Below, in pieces: positions 35,155 to 41,341 of a stretch of DNA of 41,462 bases. Source of the stretch: Nevskia sp. (GTDB lineage: Bacteria; Pseudomonadota; Gammaproteobacteria; Nevskiales; Nevskiaceae). Position numbers and translations under genes: made by a program. Under the pieces are notes generated by a model. It made no database searches, was not told the DNA's origin, and saw only the letters and a program-made list of their open reading frames with translations. Every line of letters begins with the position of its first letter. The stretch's first letter is position 1. The stretch is taken from positions 1 through 41,462 of the forward strand of contig NZ_JAHFRY010000022.1 of the NCBI RefSeq assembly GCF_023266035.1, read 5' to 3'.

Positions 35155-35559
35155 ATGACGCAGCGAAGTTACAAGGCTTTCTTCCTAGCACCACTGGTAC
35201 CAGGGGTCGTTTGGGCCATCATCATGCTCAATCCTGTCGTACTGTTATTTGCAGTTCCGCTTGGTTACATCGGCATGTTCGCTTTTGGCGTTCCTATGTT
35301 CTTGTTCGCTCGTCGCTATTGGCGCGTTTCAGCACTGTCATCGGTACTCGGCGGGGCATTGTCGGGTGCCCTTGTTTACCCACTGTTTGAGTGGTGGTCC
35401 AATTCGGGCGGCGGTCTGTCCTCAATGGCGCAAGGTATCTTCTGGTTTGTGCCGTTTGGTGCTATTGCTGGCGGCGCTTTCTGGTGGTTGTACGCGCCCA
35501 ACCAGGCGCTCAAGCCGACAGCCCCGCCTCCGCTTCGCTCCGGCGGGCCTGCGGCTTAG
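35155..35559 (+). CDS. Cassette 11, copy 1: four-helix membrane protein, 134 residues
   Basis: Starts MTQRSYKAFF after AAAGGTAAC. Hydrophobic segments at residues 10-27, 28-51 (VVLLFAVPLGYIGMFAFG), 59-79 (VSALSSVLGGALSGALVYPL) and 92-113 (AQGIFWFVPFGAIAGGAFWW). The final 21 residues (PNQALKPTAPPPLRSGGPAA) are attC-encoded, so the frame runs almost through the whole site. Function unknown. The TTG of the upstream box is in frame. The second copy carries the one base difference, ATT to ATC, which is silent. Confidence 0.76.
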   Translation: MTQRSYKAFFLAPLVPGVVWAIIMLNPVVLLFAVPLGYIGMFAFGVPMFLFARRYWRVSALSSVLGGALSGALVYPLFEWWSNSGGGLSSMAQGIFWFVPFGAIAGGAFWWLYAPNQALKPTAPPPLRSGGPAA

Positions 35560-35573
35560 CTGGTGCGTTGGGC
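35496..35573 (+). other. attC of cassette 11, copy 1
   Basis: 78 bp; GCCCAAC (35496) to GTTGGGC (35567-35573). Its crossover is the junction between the two tandem copies. Confidence 0.93.
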
Positions 35574-35593
35574 CGCAGGAAGGCAGAAATTCT

Positions 35594-35911
35594 ATGAACG
35601 CTCATGAGTTCGTCTCTAGGTGGCGGAAGGAAAAAGATAATCTGCTGGCTTCGTTCATGGAGCCCGGTAGCACATTGCGCGTGGCTGATCGCATTCGAGC
35701 CATGAATCTCAGTGAAGAACAGCGCGAGAGGCTTGGCGCGGTTATTGATGGTGTGCTCGTGGACACGTTCTATACGCTGCTCCTCGGGCTCGATGGCTGC
35801 GCTCAGATCGGAGGCATTCAAGAGACATACGAAATTCGGGGCGAAGACGGCGAAGTCATATCTTCGTGCGGAGACATAGAAGGAGTCGCAAGTGAATTCT
35901 TCCCCGCCTGA
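35594..35911 (+). CDS. Cassette 6, copy 2: hypothetical protein, 105 residues
   Basis: Identical protein to that at 32888-33205, soluble and of unknown function. Same leader after the crossover point, since the block was copied from its first base. Confidence 0.75.
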   Translation: MNAHEFVSRWRKEKDNLLASFMEPGSTLRVADRIRAMNLSEEQRERLGAVIDGVLVDTFYTLLLGLDGCAQIGGIQETYEIRGEDGEVISSCGDIEGVASEFFPA

Positions 35912-35923
35912 GGTGGCGCTGCG

Positions 35924-36001
35924 GCCCAACAGGTGCATCCAGCCGATGTCTTTGCCGTCGCTTCGCTACGGCAAATCCACGGCTGATGCTTGGCGTTGGA
36001 C
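35924..36001 (+). other. attC of cassette 6, copy 2
   Basis: 78 bp; GCCCAAC (35924) to GTTGGAC (35995-36001), same as the first copy. Confidence 0.93.
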
Positions 36002-36013
36002 CTAAGAAAAGCG

Positions 36014-36277
36014 ATGAAAGCGAGCGCAATAAATATTACGTTCCAGCCCCGATGGAAAGAGGAGCTTGTCTGTACAACTGCATCGGGCACCTTCACGCTC
36101 GAAATGCCAATGGGCGATCCGGCTGTCTACCTCCCCACCAGTTCAAAATGGTTGGAGTTAGCGCCTTCATGGGTCAAACCACACTGGGCATCAGTTCAAG
36201 AGCAGCTTGCTGCTTGGTGTGCTACGCAACATCTGGCTTTGCACATCGAAGAGAGCGCGGGTGTCTATGGTCAATAA
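36014..36277 (+). CDS. Cassette 7, copy 2: hypothetical protein, 87 residues
   Basis: Identical protein to that at 33308-33571; a beta-rich N-terminus and a Trp-rich C-terminus, function unknown. Confidence 0.72.
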   Translation: MKASAINITFQPRWKEELVCTTASGTFTLEMPMGDPAVYLPTSSKWLELAPSWVKPHWASVQEQLAAWCATQHLALHIEESAGVYGQ

Positions 36278-36294
36278 CCGGAATCAAAGGTCGG

Positions 36295-36358
36295 GTCCAA
36301 CTAGTGGTTCAACGCGACGGGCCATAAAGCCGGCCCGCGCGTTAACCTGGCGTTAGGC
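36295..36358 (+). other. attC of cassette 7, copy 2
   Basis: 64 bp; GTCCAAC (36295) to GTTAGGC (36352-36358). Confidence 0.9.
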
Positions 36359-36373
36359 CTCATTGGAGACTAT

Positions 36374-36946
36374 ATGGCTGACCGATGCTATCTCTACGCC
36401 ACAGATCATTTGCCGGGCTCGCGTGAGTGGGAGCAGCAGCGTCAGTTGCAGGGCATCGGAGAGTGGAGCCTCGACATCCCGCTTACTTTCCAGCTGCTGA
36501 TGAGTGGCGATCCTATCCCAGTCAGGTCATCCATCTGGAACTCTGAAGAAAATATTGCCCTAGCTGGTGAAGCTCGAGCAGGTCTTAAAAGCTTGACTGC
36601 ATACTTAGCATTGCTGCCCAGAACTGCAGCACCGCTCGTTTCGCAAACCACTGAGTTCTTCTTGCGCCCTGAGAATTGCCGAAGATACTTTGTCCTTGAG
36701 TGCGGAGAGATCTTCGATCTACGCGGAAAGAATCTGGCAGCACAGAACAACGAGCTCTTGAAAGCGATTCGCAAGCTGTCATTGGACATCGCCAGCATTC
36801 CAGTCCCGGACCCGGATGCTGCAAGAGAGCTGCTGATAACACCGTTTAGTCGCCGAAGCACGGACCCATTGGACAATTTTTACCCGCTCGGTCTTGGCAA
36901 CTGGTCTAGTATTCTGTACTACCAATTCGGCGAGAATGAGGCCTAA
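36374..36946 (+). CDS. Cassette 8, copy 2: hypothetical protein, 190 residues
   Basis: Identical protein to that at 33668-34240. The stop codon again lies in the GCCTAAC box. Confidence 0.78.
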   Translation: MADRCYLYATDHLPGSREWEQQRQLQGIGEWSLDIPLTFQLLMSGDPIPVRSSIWNSEENIALAGEARAGLKSLTAYLALLPRTAAPLVSQTTEFFLRPENCRRYFVLECGEIFDLRGKNLAAQNNELLKAIRKLSLDIASIPVPDPDAARELLITPFSRRSTDPLDNFYPLGLGNWSSILYYQFGENEA

Positions 36947-37000
36947 CAATTCATTCAAGCCGACGCCGCTTCGCGGCGCGGCTTAATTCAGGCGTTGGGC
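36941..37000 (+). other. attC of cassette 8, copy 2
   Basis: 60 bp; GCCTAAC (36941) to GTTGGGC (36994-37000). Confidence 0.93.
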
Positions 37001-37003
37001 ACC

Positions 37004-37402
37004 ATGAAATTCACACGCTCTGAATTCGCAGACGGTTTTAAGCTTCTCGGCCTTATCGGTCTAATTGTCGGAGTTGCCGTCGTCCCCGGCCAATGGATGT
37101 CGGGCGCTGTACATTCTGAGGCTCTGGTCGGTATCGTTGTTTCCGGGTCATGTGTTTTACTTGCTACGCTTCTAGCGCTGAGCGTAAAGCCGGCTTTAGA
37201 GGTTACAGCGCAGCTCCTATTTTTCGGTGGCTTGTTCTATCTCGCTTTGGTTCCGTTCATTTCCGCTCAGGTTGGTTGGCATTATTGGCAACGCCTCAGC
37301 ATTCTTTTGTTGGCATCAGCCGCGTCTGCATTTGTCGGCTGGCACTGGTTGAGGCTCCTGCGTGCTGGTGCCCAACCAGGCGTTCAAGCCGACCGGCCAT
37401 AA
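37004..37402 (+). CDS. Cassette 9, copy 2: four-helix membrane protein, 132 residues
   Basis: Identical protein to that at 34298-34696, with the same attC-encoded tail. Confidence 0.76.
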   Translation: MKFTRSEFADGFKLLGLIGLIVGVAVVPGQWMSGAVHSEALVGIVVSGSCVLLATLLALSVKPALEVTAQLLFFGGLFYLALVPFISAQVGWHYWQRLSILLLASAASAFVGWHWLRLLRAGAQPGVQADRP

Positions 37403-37438
37403 GAAGCCATGGCCGGCGGCTTAACTTAGGCGTTAGGG
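37370..37438 (+). other. attC of cassette 9, copy 2
   Basis: 69 bp; GCCCAAC (37370) to GTTAGGG (37432-37438). Confidence 0.88.
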
Positions 37439-37444
37439 CTCTCC

Positions 37445-37831
37445 ATGTGGACCTTACTTCAGAAGTGCGCAATTCGGTTGGCGGCATTCGTCATTGCGTG
37501 CCTTGGTGCACGCTGGCTTTACGTATTTGCCTTCACTGACTATCGAGCTCATCACCGCGGCATCATGATTCCGTTGGCATTAGTAGCGATCTTGTTTGCC
37601 ATTACCTTGGTCCGACTTAACATTTGGGCCTTATTGCTTTTGCTCGTTAGTGCCTCAGCAGTAGGCGCTTTCGCCGCATGGCTCCAAGTCTCAAGTGGCC
37701 ATTTGCATCCAAAGCTTGGAGCATGCGTGGTGGTTTCAGTCACGTACGTCTGGTTGCTGGGGCCTGGGGCGGTCCGAGCCCTAACCAATGGCTCAAGCCG
37801 ACCGCCGCGAAAAGCAGCGGCGTCGGCTTAG
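37445..37831 (+). CDS. Cassette 10, copy 2: four-helix membrane protein, 128 residues
   Basis: Identical protein to that at 34739-35125. Confidence 0.74.
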   Translation: MWTLLQKCAIRLAAFVIACLGARWLYVFAFTDYRAHHRGIMIPLALVAILFAITLVRLNIWALLLLLVSASAVGAFAAWLQVSSGHLHPKLGACVVVSVTYVWLLGPGAVRALTNGSSRPPRKAAASA

Positions 37832-37845
37832 CCTAGGCGTTGGGC
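37778..37845 (+). other. attC of cassette 10, copy 2
   Basis: 68 bp; GCCCTAAC (37778) to GTTGGGC (37839-37845). Confidence 0.9.
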
Positions 37846-37860
37846 GCTAAAGGTAACAGC

Positions 37861-38265
37861 ATGACGCAGCGAAGTTACAAGGCTTTCTTCCTAGCACCAC
37901 TGGTACCAGGGGTCGTTTGGGCCATCATCATGCTCAATCCTGTCGTACTGTTATTTGCAGTTCCGCTTGGTTACATCGGCATGTTCGCTTTTGGCGTTCC
38001 TATGTTCTTGTTCGCTCGTCGCTATTGGCGCGTTTCAGCACTGTCATCGGTACTCGGCGGGGCATTGTCGGGTGCCCTTGTTTACCCACTGTTTGAGTGG
38101 TGGTCCAATTCGGGCGGCGGTCTGTCCTCAATGGCGCAAGGTATCTTCTGGTTTGTGCCGTTTGGTGCTATCGCTGGCGGCGCTTTCTGGTGGTTGTACG
38201 CGCCCAACCAGGCGCTCAAGCCGACAGCCCCGCCTCCGCTTCGCTCCGGCGGGCCTGCGGCTTAG
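37861..38265 (+). CDS. Cassette 11, copy 2: four-helix membrane protein, 134 residues
   Basis: Same protein as 35155-35559; the single base change at 38172 (ATT to ATC, Ile) is silent. Confidence 0.76.
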   Translation: MTQRSYKAFFLAPLVPGVVWAIIMLNPVVLLFAVPLGYIGMFAFGVPMFLFARRYWRVSALSSVLGGALSGALVYPLFEWWSNSGGGLSSMAQGIFWFVPFGAIAGGAFWWLYAPNQALKPTAPPPLRSGGPAA

Positions 38266-38279
38266 CTGGTGCGTTGGAC
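38202..38279 (+). other. attC of cassette 11, copy 2
   Basis: 78 bp; GCCCAAC (38202) to GTTGGAC (38273-38279). The right box differs from copy 1 because it belongs to cassette 12. Confidence 0.93.
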
Positions 38280-38282
38280 CTA

Positions 38283-38570
38283 ATGAAAAGAATCTCCACA
38301 GTGGCGCTCGTCTGCATGACCATCTGGTCGCTGCTCGCCGTTATGGGATACCACGTCATAGAGGGTGTCGTTGCGCAGCACGCGGAGGGCTATCCCAACA
38401 CAGGGCAACTCCGCTTCTACATTGTCTTTCCTTTGGTCGTCGCAGCCTCCGGCGCTATCACTGCAATCTGCTTCTGGTTTGGTCGCTTCAGAGGGCCTGC
38501 TCGGCTGGTTCAAGTGCTCTCATTGTTCGCTACTCTGCCGTATCTGTTTCTCTATACGGGCGGCCTATGA
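38283..38570 (+). CDS. Cassette 12: three-helix membrane protein, 95 residues
   Basis: The ATG lies 3 nt after the recombination box (MKRISTVALVCMTIWSLLAV). Three hydrophobic segments at about residues 5-24, 44-68 (LRFYIVFPLVVAASGAITAI) and 75-95 (LVQVLSLFATLPYLFLYTGG). The positive residues between them suggest inner-membrane insertion. Function unknown. The in-frame TTG of the box would add three residues. There are 23 nt of spacer between the stop and the attC. Confidence 0.74.
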   Translation: MKRISTVALVCMTIWSLLAVMGYHVIEGVVAQHAEGYPNTGQLRFYIVFPLVVAASGAITAICFWFGRFRGPARLVQVLSLFATLPYLFLYTGGL

Positions 38571-38593
38571 GCGCGAATGTCAGCTGCAGTTCG

Positions 38594-38649
38594 GTCCAAC
38601 AAGGGGCTCCAGGCGACGGCTTCGCCGCGCCTGAGCCCAGGCGTTAGGC
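38594..38649 (+). other. attC of cassette 12
   Basis: 56 bp; GTCCAAC (38594) to GTTAGGC (38643-38649). GTCCAAC complements this cassette's own GTTGGAC start. Short stem GGCGACGGC/GCCGCGCC around TTC. Confidence 0.92.
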
Positions 38650-38652
38650 GGC

Positions 38653-38973
38653 ATGGAAACAGTTCGGCTCGTCATGGTGGACGCATTGCCACAGCCAGGT
38701 ACGCGGGCTTTCGCCGAGTACGGCGGGGCAACCATCAACGTTTACACCACCGAGTTGGCCGAGCAGGCTGCGGTGGCGCTTGCCACGCGCGAGGTCATGG
38801 AGGTTGGTTGGCAGCTGCAGGCTATAGACGAGACGTATCTGCTAACTCGTGCTGACCTTGCGGAGGCAACGCCAGAGGGTGTGGCCTACTTTGAGCAAGC
38901 ACTTCTGGACGGTGTTGTTGTGGTCATACACACCTATCCTGCCACCCCGCAGGAGGGAGACCTTGTCCATTAA
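38653..38973 (+). CDS. Cassette 13: hypothetical protein, 106 residues
   Basis: METVRLVMVDALPQPGTRAF at the start; the SD-like AGGCGG within and after the GTTAGGC box precedes the ATG by 2 nt. An acidic soluble alpha/beta protein (ELAEQAAVALATREVMEVGW, LTRADLAEATPEGVAYFEQA) with no export signal. No family recognised. Confidence 0.72.
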   Translation: METVRLVMVDALPQPGTRAFAEYGGATINVYTTELAEQAAVALATREVMEVGWQLQAIDETYLLTRADLAEATPEGVAYFEQALLDGVVVVIHTYPATPQEGDLVH

Positions 38974-38982
38974 GGGTCTGCC

Positions 38983-39042
38983 GCCTAACAATTCATTCAA
39001 GCCGAACCCGCTTCGCGTGTCGGCTTAATTCAGGCGTTGGGC
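38983..39042 (+). other. attC of cassette 13
   Basis: 60 bp; GCCTAAC (38983) to GTTGGGC (39036-39042); the left box complements the GTTAGGC that starts cassette 13. Flanks ATTCATTCAAGCCGA match the cassette 8 attC. Confidence 0.93.
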
Positions 39043-39054
39043 GCCTACTAAAGC

Positions 39055-39360
39055 ATGAAATCTGTGTTTCTTTCCGTCATCTGCATAGTGTTGGCACTGG
39101 TTCTATGCTTCCTGTCGTATGCAAAGTGGGGCGCCTTGTGGCACGCGACAACAAAGGAGGCGTCTACCCTGCACGGATTAGAATCAGAGGCAGCATATCC
39201 AGCCAAAGGCAACTTGAACGCAGGCGCGCAATTGAAGCAAGGCGAGGAGGTTGCTGTGCTGTGGGACACATACGGCAAAGACTATTGGGCGTGTTTCGTC
39301 CGCACGGGGTCGTCGCAGCGCGGCTGGGTTCTTTGCACTTCACTGGAGGCTAGTTCGTGA
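39055..39360 (+). CDS. Cassette 14: membrane-anchored or exported SH3-like protein, 101 residues
   Basis: Residues 4-21 form a hydrophobic signal or anchor (VFLSVICIVLALVLCFLS). The periplasmic part contains LNAGAQLKQGEEVAVLWDTY and RGWVLCTSLEASS, a pattern reminiscent of bacterial SH3 domains that bind cell-wall material. Two Cys (ACF, LCT) could form a disulphide. Function unknown. An in-phase TTG in the box is separated from the ATG by a stop codon. Confidence 0.7.
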   Translation: MKSVFLSVICIVLALVLCFLSYAKWGALWHATTKEASTLHGLESEAAYPAKGNLNAGAQLKQGEEVAVLWDTYGKDYWACFVRTGSSQRGWVLCTSLEASS

Positions 39361-39372
39361 AGCTAAGCCGGC

Positions 39373-39431
39373 GCCCAACAATAGCTTCAAGCCGACGTGC
39401 TAAAGCACGCGGCTTAAGCTAAGCGTTGGGC
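39373..39431 (+). other. attC of cassette 14
   Basis: 59 bp; GCCCAAC (39373) to GTTGGGC (39425-39431); perfect inner stem CGTGCT/AGCACG around AA. Confidence 0.93.
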
Positions 39432-39434
39432 ATC

Positions 39435-40091
39435 ATGAAACGGTATCGCGCACTCACAGCCTTCCTTATGGCATTCACACTATTCAACAACAGTGCTAGG
39501 GCAGCGTCAGAGGACACGTTCTGGCAGTGGTTCACGAAGAACGATGGACGGCTTTTTTCCTTCGAGACAAATCAAGAGGCCATCTTCGACGAACTAAGCC
39601 ACGAGATGGGCCACGTTAACCGTGACCTCACATTTGAGTTCGGCCCCGTCCTTCCTAGCGGTCAGCGGGAATTTGTAATCAGTGCGGGTGGAATTAAATC
39701 GGCCTTCCCATCTGTTGAGGCACTGTATGCGAAAGCGCCAAAGCTAAAGCATTGGGTCTGGGTCAAGTTTCGGCCGCGCAGGGTGCCAATTAATGACGTG
39801 GAGTTTGGCGGCAAGAGTATCCCAGCTAAAGATGTCCACTACCTTCTAGCGAAGGACGGAGACAAGGCAGGTATCGTTCTGTTCTTCGATGGCTACAACG
39901 AGAAAGAAAAGACGACCTTCGGCCAGATCGGTTATCTATACCTCGATGAAGCACTTGGTGAATACGCCGTAGAAATGCAGGTCGGCTTCATAGAATTCCA
40001 GCCGCGTACGTCCAAGTATTTCTCTAAGGCGGCGCCGCTTAGCGAACTGCGAGCCCACTTCGATGAATACCTTTCAAGTCGGGCGCACTGA
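39435..40091 (+). CDS. Cassette 15: exported hypothetical protein, 218 residues
   Basis: Signal peptide MKRYRALTAFLMAFTLFNNS followed by ARA, with cleavage likely before ASED. The mature part starts TFWQWFTKNDGRLFSFE and includes FEFGPVLPSGQREFVISAGG and KHWVWVKFRPRR. I associate this order (WF, ISA-G, W-FRPR) with a conserved bacterial family of unknown function, without being able to name it. The ATG is 3 nt after the recombination box. It is the largest cassette gene here. Confidence 0.76.
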   Translation: MKRYRALTAFLMAFTLFNNSARAASEDTFWQWFTKNDGRLFSFETNQEAIFDELSHEMGHVNRDLTFEFGPVLPSGQREFVISAGGIKSAFPSVEALYAKAPKLKHWVWVKFRPRRVPINDVEFGGKSIPAKDVHYLLAKDGDKAGIVLFFDGYNEKEKTTFGQIGYLYLDEALGEYAVEMQVGFIEFQPRTSKYFSKAAPLSELRAHFDEYLSSRAH

Positions 40092-40092
40092 T

Positions 40093-40170
40093 GCCCAACC
40101 ATGCGCTTCAGCCGACGTATTTGCCTTCGCTTCGCTGCGGCAAATCCGCGGCTGAGCTACGGCGTTGGGC
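40093..40170 (+). other. attC of cassette 15
   Basis: 78 bp; GCCCAAC (40093) to GTTGGGC (40164-40170); ATTTGCC...GGCAAAT type. Confidence 0.93.
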
Positions 40171-40173
40171 GCT

Positions 40174-40572
40174 ATGAAGCCAGAGGCAATAGGCTATGTC
40201 ACACAAGTCCACTGTCGCGGGTGCGGGGAGCGCTTCCCGGTCTTCACCTCCAGCGCAGACACCGATATGACTACCAATGGCTTGGTGTCTTTGACGCGCA
40301 CCGACAACAAGAACATTGCCATCGTTATGTCGCTGCAAGGTGAATCTTTGCAACTGGTCCAGAACCGAGTCGGGCTTCCGTATCGAGTGTCGGAGGCAAC
40401 GTACACGCATCACCCTGTCGAGTCGGGCGTGTCTTTCCAAGAGTTCCGTAAGTCATATCAACTGCCTAAAGCGAGCTATGCGTGCATTTTTTGCTCCGGC
40501 GTAGCCGACGTCACTGCAACGGAGAGCGTCCCCGAGTTCGAGGCACACGGCAAAATAGAGGTGCTCGCGTGA
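40174..40572 (+). CDS. Cassette 16: two-CXXC putative zinc-binding protein, 132 residues
   Basis: Two CXXC pairs, Cys14-Cys17 (VHCRGCGERF) and Cys104-Cys107 (YACIFCSGVA), probably fold together around a zinc ion with an insert of about 85 residues between them. No export signal. The C-terminus is acidic. Function unknown; nucleic-acid binding, protein binding or a structural role are all possible. The ATG is 3 nt after the box with the box's TTG in frame. Confidence 0.74.
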   Translation: MKPEAIGYVTQVHCRGCGERFPVFTSSADTDMTTNGLVSLTRTDNKNIAIVMSLQGESLQLVQNRVGLPYRVSEATYTHHPVESGVSFQEFRKSYQLPKASYACIFCSGVADVTATESVPEFEAHGKIEVLA

Positions 40573-40576
40573 GCGC

Positions 40577-40654
40577 GCCCAACCAGGCGCTCCAGGCGAC
40601 GTATTTGCCTTCGCTTCGCTACGGCAAATCCGCGCCTGAGCTGGGGCGTTGGGC
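40577..40654 (+). other. attC of cassette 16
   Basis: 78 bp; GCCCAAC (40577) to GTTGGGC (40648-40654). Paired change: CAGGCGAC/CGCGCCTG replaces the usual CAGCCGAC/CGCGGCTG, so the stem is kept. Confidence 0.93.
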
Positions 40655-40982
40655 AACACTGGAAAGCGTTTGGTTTTAGTGGGTTTGTGCAAATGGCGGC
40701 TGAGCGCTCACCGTTTAGCCAGGCCGTTTGTAAGGTTGGCGCAGGTTCTGGCGTAGTGGCTGTTGGCCTGTGGTGCAGTTGAGGGTCGTTGCAGATTGAA
40801 CGTAGCGGCAAGTCGCCGGCATCGCACATCGCGCTGGCAGCCGCCTCAGCGGTTTAGCAATGTCATCCGTATCCAGCCGAGCAAGGAGCCTGCACATGGT
40901 TACCGGCCGTCAGCCATCGTCGCCCAACCAGGCATTCAAGCCGACCGCCGCGAAAAGCCGCGACGTCGGCTTAATTTAGGCG
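40649..40982 (+). repeat. Cassette 17: gene-less cassette, copy C (334 bp)
   Basis: Diverged copy of cassettes 1 and 4. The stretch GTTTGTAAGGTTGGCGCAGG and the following TTCTGGCGTAGTGGCTGT are kept exactly, and its leading bases match copy B. Indels break any plus-strand frame relative to the other copies. Confidence 0.82.
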
Positions 40983-40988
40983 TTGGGC
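40922..40988 (+). other. attC of cassette 17
   Basis: 67 bp; GCCCAAC (40922) to GTTGGGC (40982-40988). One base (A for G in the stem) differs from the attC of cassettes 1 and 4. Confidence 0.93.
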
Positions 40989-40998
40989 CTAAAAGAAA

Positions 40999-41235
40999 AT
41001 GAAAACTGCCATTGCAAAGCTATGCAGGGCTTTGGTTCTCATGTCCGTCTGCGGCGCGGTCGGCATGCTGTTAAATGCGGCAGGCTTCTTCCTTCTGGCT
41101 AAGGCCTTTGCGGGCCCGCATGAACGGGAGTGGTGGCAGGCATATGGCGCAAACAAAGGCATTTATTTCGTAATAGTTACTGGTTTGCTTGGCTTGCTGG
41201 TATTTCCGTTGCTGCGGCGGCTTCCAACAGAATGA
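40999..41235 (+). CDS. Cassette 18: two-helix membrane protein, 78 residues
   Basis: MKTAIAKLCRALVLMSVCGA at the start, with AAAAGAAA just upstream. Hydrophobic segments at about residues 9-37 (long, Ala/Leu/Phe-rich) and 54-72 (IYFVIVTGLLGLLVFPLL), with a Trp/charge-rich loop between (GPHEREWWQAYGANKG). Function unknown. Confidence 0.7.
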   Translation: MKTAIAKLCRALVLMSVCGAVGMLLNAAGFFLLAKAFAGPHEREWWQAYGANKGIYFVIVTGLLGLLVFPLLRRLPTE

Positions 41236-41276
41236 AATCACAAGGGCAACTCGTTGCCGGCGGCAAGCACAGTTCG

Positions 41277-41332
41277 GCCCAACAAGGCACTCCACGCGAC
41301 GGCTTCGCCGCGCGTGAGTTCTGGCGTTGGGC
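41277..41332 (+). other. attC of cassette 18
   Basis: 56 bp; GCCCAAC (41277) to GTTGGGC (41326-41332); stem CACGCGACGGC/GCCGCGCGTG around TTC, similar to the cassette 12 attC. Confidence 0.92.
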
Positions 41333-41341
41333 ATAAAAGGC

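Larger units (their letters stand above)
32862..35567 (+). repeat. Six-cassette block, tandem copy 1 (2706 bp)
   Basis: Cassettes 6-11. The same 2706 bp follow at 35568-38273. The two copies begin and end exactly at the G^TT crossover of attC sites. I found one difference, T at 35466 against C at 38172, but did not align every base by machine. Confidence 0.95.
35568..38273 (+). repeat. Six-cassette block, tandem copy 2 (2706 bp)
   Basis: Second copy of cassettes 6-11, offset by 2706 bp from the first. It ends at the crossover in GCG^TTGGACC, after which cassette 12 begins. Confidence 0.95.
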
